From contig NZ_FQUG01000013.1 in the NCBI RefSeq assembly GCF_900129225.1, positions 1 through 36,429 of the forward strand: DNA of 36,429 nt. The letters run 5' to 3'. The notes beneath the pieces are model-generated. The model was not told the DNA's origin. It saw nothing but the letters and a program-made list of their open reading frames with translations, and did not search any database. Of this stretch, positions 15,799 through 23,192 are shown in pieces. Origin of the DNA: Schwartzia succinivorans DSM 10502 (lineage in GTDB: Bacteria > Bacillota > Negativicutes > Selenomonadales > Selenomonadaceae). Positions within the stretch are counted from its first letter, which is position 1, and the number at the start of each line of letters is the position of its first letter. A program made the translations under genes and the position numbers.

Positions 15799-16326
15799 TT
15801 AATGCCACTCTACACCCAATCCTGCTCTCGGATTGCGGAAATATTCCAGGACGGTACCGTCATCAAGATTCAGCACATTGTAGCTGTAGTCAACTATATC
15901 CGTGGGATCGGCTTCGTCAGAGGGGTTTGCTTTCACGTAAAGTATTCTTCTTCCATCAGGAGAAAGAGTGCATTGTCCTATATGTCCTGCGTTACCCGGG
16001 GCAAGACGCTGCAATGTATCGTGAGCGGTGCTGTTCAGCTGTTCGCCGTGATAAGAAAAATCTGCGGGCTCATCTGTTTCTGTCAGCCCGCAGAACGAAC
16101 GCTTGTAGGCTTTCTGCTTGTTATAATCTTTGAGGACGATGCCCTCGTACGCATCAATTTTCTTGTATTCCTGTGATACGTCCAGCAGAGTCCATGAAAG
16201 CATCACTTTATAGGTTCCTGCCGCCAGCAGAAATACAATAAAAAGAACGTGCAGTCCAAGAATCAGACAGAAAAGACGGAATATGAACTTTGTAATTTTA
16301 GAGGTAATTCTGCTAAGGTTTGTCAT
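15799..16326 (-). CDS. Membrane-anchored hypothetical protein
   Basis: A 175-residue protein, not recognised. One N-terminal membrane segment (about 15-40, FIFRLFCLILGLHVLFIVFLL) is followed by an extracytoplasmic domain. Near residues 120-150 it contains CTLSPDGRRILYVKANP and, later, YSYNVLNLDDGTVLEYF. This resembles a single blade of a TolB/WD40-like beta-propeller repeat (S-PDG-R-I-Y), but the protein is far too short for a propeller. The ribosome site is weak. It is convergent with the FkbM gene, 16 bases apart, with no clear terminator. Confidence 0.6.
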   Translation of the reverse strand: MTNLSRITSKITKFIFRLFCLILGLHVLFIVFLLAAGTYKVMLSWTLLDVSQEYKKIDAYEGIVLKDYNKQKAYKRSFCGLTETDEPADFSYHGEQLNSTAHDTLQRLAPGNAGHIGQCTLSPDGRRILYVKANPSDEADPTDIVDYSYNVLNLDDGTVLEYFRNPRAGLGVEWH

Positions 16327-16408
16327 GTCATATAAGTCCGTTCAGTATTATAGTTGGATTTTATGCAATGGTCTAATTATAGAAATACGAGGATGAAATT
16401 TTTATGAA

Positions 16409-16426
16409 TATGCATTATAATGCATA
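16409..16426. repeat. Perfect 18-bp palindrome upstream of the unknown/M18 pair
   Basis: TATGCATTATAATGCATA reads the same on both strands. It lies in the ~285-base space between a minus-strand hypothetical and the plus-strand unknown gene; that space also holds copy 2 of the 24-bp repeat and a small TGGCA/TGCCA hairpin (16460-16472). The palindrome may be a dimer operator. Confidence 0.4.
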
Positions 16427-16551
16427 CAATCAAATTTGTCATAGGCAAACTTTCCTCTGTGGCATTTTGCCAATGGCATTAGCTTCGCGTCGCGCGAGGC
16501 AGGAGACATTCTCGCCGTCTGTTGTTTGCTTCAGCCCTAATTACAGAAGTG

Positions 16552-16575
16552 GGGGACATCTTTTGCCGAGTTATA
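16552..16575 (+). repeat. 24-bp repeat, copy 2, resembling a sigma-54 promoter
   Basis: Exact copy of 12634-12657 (GGGGAC-N5-TTGCC core). A transcript starting about 12 bases after the GC element would leave a ~35-base leader before the TTG start at 16613. Confidence 0.55.
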
Positions 16576-16612
16576 CTAATTACAAATGATGAAAGAACAG
16601 GAGGAATCTAAA

Positions 16613-16915
16613 TTGGTCGGAACATCAATGGAAGTTACGGGATACGCTGAAAGAACGTATTCCAATAAGGACTGGGAAGGGAAATATCCCACCGAGAACG
16701 ATTACCGTATGGCTCTTATCGGCAAGATTAACTGTGGAGATATGGTGAATCCAAAGGGAGAAATCGTTGGCGTTGAATCTGTGGAAAAGGGCATGACGAT
16801 TACCTACTTCATGACAGGAAGCGTCGATACGGGCTGCTATGATGAGGGTGAAGCAGATGCATACGTAGCGCAGAAATGCAGCTTCGGTGAATTGTTTGAT
16901 GTGGAATGGAACTGA
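16613..16915 (+). CDS. Unknown 100-residue protein coupled to the M18 aminopeptidase
   Basis: Not recognised. A small soluble acidic protein without signal peptide, with three cysteines (INCGDM, DTGCYDEGEADAY, QKCSFGE). The TTG at 16613 is preferred because AGGAGGA lies 8 bases upstream; the in-frame ATG at 16586 has none. It ends 4 bases before the M18 aminopeptidase start, so the two are translated together. Confidence 0.72.
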   Translation: MVGTSMEVTGYAERTYSNKDWEGKYPTENDYRMALIGKINCGDMVNPKGEIVGVESVEKGMTITYFMTGSVDTGCYDEGEADAYVAQKCSFGELFDVEWN

Positions 16916-16919
16916 AGGC

Positions 16920-18185
16920 ATGAATACACAGGAACTTCTTAAATTTATAAAGAAAAGTACATCACCGTACCACACGGTAATGGCGGTGGAGAAAATACTG
17001 AAGGCTGCAAAGTTTCAGGAGCTTGCCTGGGGAAGGGCATGGAAACTTAAAGCAGGCGGGGCTTATTTTGTCAGCGTATTCGGGAGTGCGCTCATGGCCT
17101 TTCGCGTCGGAAGGAAAAAAGGAATGCTCCGCATTGCGGCAGCACATACGGATTTCCCGGGCTTTCGTGTTAAGCCTTCACCTGATATGAAGGAAGGCGG
17201 CTGCCTTATGCTGAATGTAGAGCCGTATGGCGGGCTTATACAGTCCAGCTGGCTTGACCGGCCCCTTTCGATTGCAGGAAGCGTTGCGCTTCGCGGAGAG
17301 AACGCTTTTCATCCTGTGACGCGGTATGTGGATTTTGGACGGCCGATTTTGACTATACCCCGGCTTGCTATACACATGGACCGAAAGGTCAATGATGGCG
17401 AAAAGCTGAACAGACAGACGGAGATGCTCCCGCTTGCCGCGCTGGACGGTGAGGAAATTTCAAAGGAGTTTTTCATCGAACAGCTGGCAGGAGAACTTGA
17501 TTGCAGGTCGGACGATATTCTCTCCTATGACCTCACCGTGTACGCCTGTGAAGAGCCATGTGTGCTGGGCTTTGACAGAGCATTCATTTCTGCGCCGCGT
17601 TTGGATAATCTTACATCAGTAAAAGCCTGCATGGATGCGCTTTTGGACGCAAAAACAGAAAGCGGTATTACTGTTGCAGCCATGTTTGATAACGAAGAGG
17701 TTGGAAGCCGCACGAAACAGGGAGCAAATTCCGCTTTACTTGATGAGCTGCTTCGAAAAATTTACGAGAGCCTTGGCCGCGAAAATGAACGCTCACAGGA
17801 TATTGCACAGGGCTTTCTTCTTTCCGTGGATGTAGCGCATGGATGGCATCCGAACTATTCGGGAAAAGCTGACCCGACAAATCGTCCGAAGCTTGGCGGC
17901 GGCTTTGCCATAAAGCAGGCTGCAAGCCAGTCCTATGTTGGGGATGCCGAGGCACAGGCAGTTGTAAAGGCATTGGCGGATGAAGCTTTTGCGCCGTATC
18001 AGACCTATGTGAACCGTTCAGATATCCCCGGCGGTTCGACACTTGGCTCCATGGTATCGGCAAATCTTTGCCTTAGAGGACAGGATATAGGTGTACCCAT
18101 CCTTGCCATGCATTCCGCAAGGGAATTCATGGCAGCTGCAGACCAGGAAGCCCTTACGGATTTAATTACGAAATTTTTCGCGTAA
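16920..18185 (+). CDS. M18-family (aspartyl-type) aminopeptidase
   Basis: A 421-residue cytoplasmic dinuclear zinc aminopeptidase that removes N-terminal, often acidic, residues from peptides. Metal and catalytic motifs are visible: AAHTDFPGFRVKP (His and Asp), MFDNEEVGSRTKQGANS (two Glu), SVDVAHGWHPNY, KLGGGFAIK and GGSTLGSM with a late LAMHSAREF (His). Length and order match M18 enzymes. ATG 16920 is used; the frame extends upstream into the previous gene without a better site. GAAGG sits very close to the start, consistent with coupling to the preceding small gene. Confidence 0.93.
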   Translation: MNTQELLKFIKKSTSPYHTVMAVEKILKAAKFQELAWGRAWKLKAGGAYFVSVFGSALMAFRVGRKKGMLRIAAAHTDFPGFRVKPSPDMKEGGCLMLNVEPYGGLIQSSWLDRPLSIAGSVALRGENAFHPVTRYVDFGRPILTIPRLAIHMDRKVNDGEKLNRQTEMLPLAALDGEEISKEFFIEQLAGELDCRSDDILSYDLTVYACEEPCVLGFDRAFISAPRLDNLTSVKACMDALLDAKTESGITVAAMFDNEEVGSRTKQGANSALLDELLRKIYESLGRENERSQDIAQGFLLSVDVAHGWHPNYSGKADPTNRPKLGGGFAIKQAASQSYVGDAEAQAVVKALADEAFAPYQTYVNRSDIPGGSTLGSMVSANLCLRGQDIGVPILAMHSAREFMAAADQEALTDLITKFFA

Positions 18186-18192
18186 AACTGAC

Positions 18193-18240
18193 TGAATCCG
18201 GCATACAGCCTTTCATTAGGGTGAATGGCTGGCGGATTCA
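18193..18240 (+). other. Long hairpin after the M18 gene
   Basis: TGAATCCG/CGGATTCA (18193-18200 with 18233-18240) encloses CAGCC/GGCTG (18206-18210 with 18227-18231) and a short TTCA/TGAA helix. No T-run follows. It starts 8 bases after the stop codon and may stabilise or process the mRNA end ahead of the true terminator. Confidence 0.45.
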
Positions 18241-18276
18241 CTGTTGTCCGCACAGATATTAAGTAAATAGGCATGC

Positions 18277-18310
18277 AAAAAGGGACTGTGAAAACGCAGT
18301 CCCTTTTGTG
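18277..18310. terminator. Bidirectional terminator between convergent genes
   Basis: A 13-bp stem (18278-18290 with 18295-18307) capped by AAAA. T-runs follow on both strands, serving the M18 gene and the minus-strand unknown gene. Confidence 0.85.
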
Positions 18311-18314
18311 ACGT

Positions 18315-18677
18315 TCAGATGTAATTTGATCCGGATTTGAAATATTTTGTTGGAGGTATGCAGTTCAGAGTTTTCTCCGTGTGTTTTGCATATCCAAGGA
18401 AATAGGCAATGGCGCCAATAAGTTTGCCAACATTTTCCTTCCATTCATCGGGGATTTGTCCGTTTCTTGCGATGCCGTTGTTTTCGGCAAAGAGCTCAAT
18501 ATCGTGAACAACGGCTGTTATTGGCGGTTCGCCTATGATGCAGAAGGCAGTAATTTTTCTGATGTTGATCGGAGTTGCCAGAGCGCTTATCAGCGTAGCT
18601 GTTGTTGAGTCATTTATGAACGGTGTGTCTCCGTAACGGTCCTTAAATGCTTCCTTGATAAGATTTTCTCGTGCCAT
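18315..18677 (-). CDS. Unknown 120-residue cytoplasmic protein
   Basis: Not recognised. Starts MARENLIKEAFKDRYGDTPF; no signal peptide or membrane segment is clear, although the middle (TTATLISALATPINIRKITAF) is moderately hydrophobic. The C-terminal third includes VGKLIGAIAYFLGYAKHTEK. A strong GGGGAGG ribosome site, an extended -10 promoter and a terminator all support a real gene. It is monocistronic and convergent with the M18 gene. Confidence 0.75.
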   Translation of the reverse strand: MARENLIKEAFKDRYGDTPFINDSTTATLISALATPINIRKITAFCIIGEPPITAVVHDIELFAENNGIARNGQIPDEWKENVGKLIGAIAYFLGYAKHTEKTLNCIPPTKYFKSGSNYI

Positions 18678-18720
18678 GATTTTACCTCCCCTAAGTCAGT
18701 ATAAAGAAGTTTCTGTTAAA

Positions 18721-18729
18721 ATTATAACA
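18721..18729 (-). promoter_or_regulatory. Extended -10 promoter of the 120-residue protein gene
   Basis: On the minus strand TGTTATAAT gives a perfect TATAAT with TG one base upstream, about 45 bases before the start codon. No good -35 is seen, as expected for an extended -10 type. Confidence 0.55.
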
Positions 18730-18892
18730 TATCAGGACGTTTTTTACTGACATAATAATGCTGCCTTGAAAATAAATTTATATATAGGGGATTTCTTTTT
18801 TGCTGTGTCTGTTCAGTCATATCGCCTCATTAAGGTATTGCACAATTCATTTCCGGTGTCAGGTACCATCCTTAAGCTATGCGTAGTTAAAT

Positions 18893-19216
18893 TTACTGAA
18901 GTAATATTTCTACACCGCTCACTATCTCGTCAGGTTTTACCCGGCAAATACAATGACTATATTCCTTTTTGCACCCGCCATATCCCATCCATCCTGCACA
19001 ATCACCTGCACGCTCATCGGGACAGCAAATCACATGATTCGTCTGCCAGGGAGCAAATCTCTGATTTGCACTGAATACTCCGGCTAAATCTCCACAAAAA
19101 TCGTCCTCTTCCTGGGATACCATAACTACAGGTAGTCCCACAGCAGCCGCCATATACCCAAATGGTTTTGCAATTATATCCCTAACGCTTTCTGGTACCG
19201 CAGTAAAAAGATTACA
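18893..19216 (-). pseudogene. 3' remnant of a GT9-type glycosyltransferase gene
   Basis: Directly after the stop codon of the second heptosyltransferase the same frame stays open for 107 codons. It encodes what looks like the C-terminal part of another GT9 transferase: FGYMAAAVGLPVVMVSQ, RFAPWQTNHVICCPDE and CRVKPDEIVSGVEILL. The internal ATG at 19153 has no ribosome site, and the Rossmann donor domain is missing. I read it as a truncated, probably untranslated leftover. A short separate gene or stop-codon readthrough is less likely. Cysteines are frequent (ICC, GDCAGW, GGCKKEYSHCIC). The 215 bases between it and the next gene hold only that gene's promoter. Confidence 0.65.
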
Positions 19217-20464
19217 TTACTTGTTTTCGTTCGATAAATCGTGTCGAAGCCTCTCGATAGTCATTATAACTTGTTGAGGAGAAATAGACCGTGAACACTC
19301 AAAAGCCCTATCTGTCCCACGATGATATGGACAATGTTGAACATGTACCCATTCTGCACGAACGTCGTTAAAGCATCCATGGCATTTTGTGAAATTTTGA
19401 ACACGATAAGGTGTGTCAAATTCAAACCAGGGCAGTGTAAAGCCTGATATCATAACAACAGGACATCCAGCTGCGTGCGCAAGCCAGGAAAGACCGCTGG
19501 AAAGTCCAACGAAAAAATCCGCATATGCCAAAAGATTTATGCGTTCAATCAAAGGAATATCGCCTGTAAAATCCTCAGCTTCGGCTGGAATTTTCGAGGA
19601 AATACCTTCATACACATTTTCACGGTCCCGGTCAATGCAGAGTACTCTATATCCGGCATCTTTTAAGTATGCAACAACCTCATCCCATCCTCTCGGATGA
19701 TGCCAACCTTTCCACGTTCCGGAAGCCTGCACCCCAATACACACATAAGGCTCCTGTATAGCGCGGGATTTTGTTGGGATATACCTTACCGTCTGTAGTG
19801 TATATGGTGTACCCAAAACAGTTTTGCCGATTATTTCCATAGGCATTAGTCTGCTATCTACGGAAGCTCCTGCAAGAAAGTTCATCCATGTTCCGACGAA
19901 ATACGATGCATAAGTTTTATCACTACGTGCATCTGCAAAAACCAGATCAGGATAATACCGCTTTGCGATATCGCGTAAATTTGCTGCCATAGAAACAATT
20001 GGTTTGCATTTCAGGCGTCGGATGAAATCAGACACATAAGGAAGCAGCGCAATTGCATCTCCAATTGCAGCGCTTGGAAATTTGAAGAAAACTTCCATTC
20101 CCATCGGATTGAATGTATGAGAAAAGATTTGCGTCCCTTGAAAGAAAATTTCTATTTGCCAAGGAATAAAAAACTTTTCAAAAGAAACGAGAATTACGCC
20201 CGATACGTCTTCATCAAAATAAATTTCTTCACTATCTGCATTCCCTATAACAACTCTGAGGGTATCTTCACCTAAGTTTGGAATCTGCATACGTAATCCG
20301 CAATTAAAATCAATTCTTAACCCTTCAAACTCTGTTTCTCCCAGAATCGTCTCCGGGGGTTCTGCAATTTCTTGAAACTTTTTCAGCCACGCTGACATAA
20401 GGGTCTGCGGGTAATTTTCATTCGAACATTTGAAGATGCGTATCGGAAAACGATCCTCCATCAT
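19217..20464 (-). CDS. TibC/Aah-type protein O-heptosyltransferase (GT9-like), copy 2
   Basis: A 415-residue paralogue of the transferase at 13666-14919. It has the same N-terminal region (FEGLRIDFNCGLRMQIP, FDEDVSGVILVSFEKFF, HTFNPMGMEVFF), the GT-B blocks VCIGVQASGTWKGWHHPRGW, YRVLCIDRDR and VGLSSGLSWLAHAAGCPVVM, and the four-cysteine finger (CHGC, HCPYH, FECS) with nearly the same spacing. The start at 20464 follows TAGGAGG; an upstream ATG at 20512 lacks a site. It is transcribed toward copy 1, with the glycosylation genes and M18 locus between them. A GT9 remnant follows in frame. Donor and acceptor are inferred to be ADP-heptose and a surface or flagellar protein. Confidence 0.82.
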   Translation of the reverse strand: MMEDRFPIRIFKCSNENYPQTLMSAWLKKFQEIAEPPETILGETEFEGLRIDFNCGLRMQIPNLGEDTLRVVIGNADSEEIYFDEDVSGVILVSFEKFFIPWQIEIFFQGTQIFSHTFNPMGMEVFFKFPSAAIGDAIALLPYVSDFIRRLKCKPIVSMAANLRDIAKRYYPDLVFADARSDKTYASYFVGTWMNFLAGASVDSRLMPMEIIGKTVLGTPYTLQTVRYIPTKSRAIQEPYVCIGVQASGTWKGWHHPRGWDEVVAYLKDAGYRVLCIDRDRENVYEGISSKIPAEAEDFTGDIPLIERINLLAYADFFVGLSSGLSWLAHAAGCPVVMISGFTLPWFEFDTPYRVQNFTKCHGCFNDVRAEWVHVQHCPYHRGTDRAFECSRSISPQQVIMTIERLRHDLSNENK

Positions 20465-20527
20465 CCATGGCCTCCTATAATATAAGATAGTCACCTTGAA
20501 ATATTGTAACACAAATTGTATAAACAG

Positions 20528-20539
20528 AACTCGGCAAAA
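20528..20539 (-). repeat. Partial third copy of the TTGCCGAGTT motif
   Basis: TTTTGCCGAGTT on the minus strand matches 12 bases of the 24-bp repeat and points toward the second heptosyltransferase, about 65 bases upstream of its start. The GG element is not conserved here, so it may be decayed or coincidental. Confidence 0.3.
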
Positions 20540-20697
20540 AGAATTCTGCTCCTATATAAATACAGATTTGAAAATAAATTTATATCATGCAGGAAAATCT
20601 TCTTTTTGGGCGAATATATTATATGCTGAGTATTTCCACAGGAGAGCAGGAAACGGTACAGAGGCATGAATCGTGTTAAAAAACATGGAGGTGCGGT

Positions 20698-21420
20698 ATG
20701 GAGTTTGGACTGACGGATAAGCTGTGCAAGAAGATAAAGCTGGACACCCTGCAAAGGCCGGAGGAACAGGAAGCGGCTTTTTGCTGGGAAGTCAATTTTG
20801 ATATCGCATTCCGCAAAATGATTATTTTTATCGTGAATGCGAGCAGCCGTTTTGCGGTTATCGCTTACGGAATTTCTCCGGGAGATTTGAGGAAGAATTT
20901 GCCGGGTATTGCAGAAGGACTCATCCGGCAGGCCATGAGGGACTGCATAGGGATTCCGGAGACTGCCATAGATGCCTATTTCGATGCGGCAGGAGAGGCC
21001 AAACTCACGAAGACGCATGGTAAAAAAGCGGTAGGAAATATGACGCGGCTTATGATGGATGCACCATGCTGGCGTGTGCCTGTTTTTACAGATATTGTGT
21101 ATCAGGACGAAATGACAGATATTGCGAATCACGAGATTTTCAAGGACGGTCCCAGGGACAGGGATTACCGTGTTGTCATGGAGAAAATGGTAGATGATTT
21201 GATGAGGCTTGGGATTATTTCAAAGGAAAAGCGGAATATGCCAAGAGGAGCCAGCTATGCGCAGCTTAAGCAGGAAGTGATGAAGCTGCAGATGGGAGCA
21301 GAACCAAGCGAGGATGTTGCAGAGTACCTGCGCGGCGGCATAAATGAGTCGCGGTGGAAGCATATTTTGACTGAGGATGAAGCTATGGAGCTTCATAACA
21401 GACTTAATGAATTACGGTAA
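20698..21420 (+). CDS. DUF6933-like protein with extra C-terminal region
   Basis: A 240-residue cytoplasmic protein of unknown function. Residues ~1-125 resemble DUF6933: a K-L-C-KKIKL start, FCWEVNFDIAFRKMIIFIVNASSRF, YGISPGDLRKNL, and a GEAKLTKTHGKKAVGNMTRLMMD block. The remaining ~115 residues (IFKDGPRDRDYRVVMEKMV, LKQEVMKLQMGAEPSEDV) form a charged, mostly helical tail I do not recognise. GGAGGTG lies 5 bases before the ATG. It is monocistronic with a terminator and divergent from the second heptosyltransferase. Confidence 0.7.
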   Translation: MEFGLTDKLCKKIKLDTLQRPEEQEAAFCWEVNFDIAFRKMIIFIVNASSRFAVIAYGISPGDLRKNLPGIAEGLIRQAMRDCIGIPETAIDAYFDAAGEAKLTKTHGKKAVGNMTRLMMDAPCWRVPVFTDIVYQDEMTDIANHEIFKDGPRDRDYRVVMEKMVDDLMRLGIISKEKRNMPRGASYAQLKQEVMKLQMGAEPSEDVAEYLRGGINESRWKHILTEDEAMELHNRLNELR

Positions 21421-21440
21421 AAATTTTTACGGATTTTTTG

Positions 21441-21466
21441 AGCGGTAACATTTGTTACCGCTTTTT
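21441..21466 (+). terminator. Rho-independent terminator after the DUF6933-like gene
   Basis: Stem AGCGGTAAC/GTTACCGCT (21441-21449 with 21454-21462), ATTT loop, then a T-rich tail. Confidence 0.85.
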
Positions 21467-21543
21467 CTTTTGCTGTTTGTTAAGATTACAACATCAGAAA
21501 ATGCATGGACAATGTAACCATAACTCGGCAGGAGGAATATGTA

Positions 21544-23172
21544 ATGGAAAATCAGATGTTTTGCTATCAGTGCCAGGAAACTGCAGGCTGCGCGGGCTGC
21601 ACAGTGCGCGGCGTGTGCGGAAAGACAGCAGAGACCGCACGCATGCAGGACTTGCTTATATATGTAACAAAGGGCATCAGCGAGGTGACGACGAAACTGC
21701 GAGGCGAGGGTAAAACAGTTTCCTCGGAAGTAGATGCGATGGTAAACGATAATCTTTTCACGACGATTACAAACGCGAATTTTTCCGAGGATGTTATCAG
21801 AGATTGTGTAGAAATGACGCTTTCTAAAAAGGAAGAGCTTTTGAAGGAGCTTGATTCAAAAGATGGGCTTCATGCTGCTGCACTTTGGCACGGAGAGCGC
21901 ACAGTTTTCGACGCAAAGGCAAAAAACGTCGGAGTGCTCTCCACAGAAAACGAGGATATTCGAAGCCTGCGTGAGCTCATCACTTACGGACTCAAGGGAT
22001 TGGCAGCTTATGTAAAACACGCGGATGCGCTTAAGGCTGACAGCAGGAAAATAGATGCATTTATCCAGTCCGCGCTGGCAAAACTTCTTGATGACAGTCT
22101 TGATGCGGAGGCGCTTACGGCGCTGGCTCTTGAAACAGGAAAATTCGGCGTTGACGGTATGGCACTTCTTGATGCGGCAAACACAGGGGCGTACGGCAAT
22201 CCTGAAATAACAAAGGTAGACCTCGGTGTAAGAAAAAATCCGGGAATCCTTGTTTCGGGACATGATTTGAGGGATTTGGAGATGCTCTTGGAGCAGACGG
22301 AAGGCACGGGTATAGATGTTTACACCCACGGAGAGATGCTCCCCGCACATTATTATCCTGCATTCAAAAAATATAAGCACTTTGCAGGAAATTACGGAAA
22401 CGCGTGGTGGAAGCAGAAGGAGGAATTTGAAGCCTTCAACGGCCCGATTCTTCTGACGACGAACTGCATCGTTCCCCCGAAGGATTCGTATAAAGACCGT
22501 CTTTTCACAACAAACGTGGTGGGGATGCCGGGTTGTCCCCATATAGACGGAGACTTCAACTATAAGGATTTTAGTCCGATTATAGAGCGTGCGAAAAAAT
22601 GTCAGCCGCCTACAGAGCTTGAGACGGGTACAATAGTTGGCGGCCTTGCTCATGAGCAGGTATTTGCTCTGGCAGATAAGGTCGTTGAGGCAGTAAAAAG
22701 CGGAGCAATAAAAAAATTCGTTGTCATGGCAGGCTGTGACGGACGTATGAGGTCCCGTGAGTACTATCGTGAGTTTGCAGAGAAACTCCCAAAGGACACT
22801 GTTATTTTGACTGCAGGCTGCGCAAAATATAAATACATCAAATTGCCATTGGGAGATATTGGTGGCATTCCCCGTGTTCTGGACGCAGGCCAGTGCAACG
22901 ATTCCTATTCTTTAGTGCGCATTGCGTTGAAGCTTTCCGAGGTTTTCGGTGTCGGCGTAAATGAGCTTCCGATTGTTTATAATATAGCGTGGTATGAGCA
23001 GAAGGCTGTTATAGTGCTTCTGGCGCTGCTTTCTCTGGGGGTTAAAAATATTCATCTTGGCCCTACGCTTCCGGCATTCCTTTCGCCAAACGTTGCAAAT
23101 ATACTGGTGGAAAACTTTGGTATTGGCGGAATTACAGATGTTGAAAGCGACCTTAAAACAATGCTCGCATAA
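21544..23172 (+). CDS. hcp: Hybrid-cluster protein (hydroxylamine/NO reductase)
   Basis: A 542-residue iron-sulfur enzyme of the Hcp family, acting in nitrosative-stress defence (NO or hydroxylamine reduction). The N-terminal cysteines C7, C10, C19 and C25 (C-x2-C-x8-C-x5-C) are the class I pattern of strict anaerobes. Hybrid-cluster ligands are visible in [35 protein letters not shown] and DAGQCND. ATG 21544 is chosen because GGAGGAA lies 7 bases upstream and the protein then starts [10 protein letters not shown]; the frame is open back to 21505 without a site. A ferredoxin-type gene follows after 20 bases. Confidence 0.96.
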   Translation: MENQMFCYQCQETAGCAGCTVRGVCGKTAETARMQDLLIYVTKGISEVTTKLRGEGKTVSSEVDAMVNDNLFTTITNANFSEDVIRDCVEMTLSKKEELLKELDSKDGLHAAALWHGERTVFDAKAKNVGVLSTENEDIRSLRELITYGLKGLAAYVKHADALKADSRKIDAFIQSALAKLLDDSLDAEALTALALETGKFGVDGMALLDAANTGAYGNPEITKVDLGVRKNPGILVSGHDLRDLEMLLEQTEGTGIDVYTHGEMLPAHYYPAFKKYKHFAGNYGNAWWKQKEEFEAFNGPILLTTNCIVPPKDSYKDRLFTTNVVGMPGCPHIDGDFNYKDFSPIIERAKKCQPPTELETGTIVGGLAHEQVFALADKVVEAVKSGAIKKFVVMAGCDGRMRSREYYREFAEKLPKDTVILTAGCAKYKYIKLPLGDIGGIPRVLDAGQCNDSYSLVRIALKLSEVFGVGVNELPIVYNIAWYEQKAVIVLLALLSLGVKNIHLGPTLPAFLSPNVANILVENFGIGGITDVESDLKTMLA

Positions 23173-23192
23173 GAAAGTGCAGGAAAAGTAAA

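Noticed and set aside
18766-19074. 102-codon plus-strand frame opposite the glycosyltransferase remnant
   Set aside because: No ribosome site; the opposite strand carries clear GT9 homology in a frame continuous with the upstream gene.
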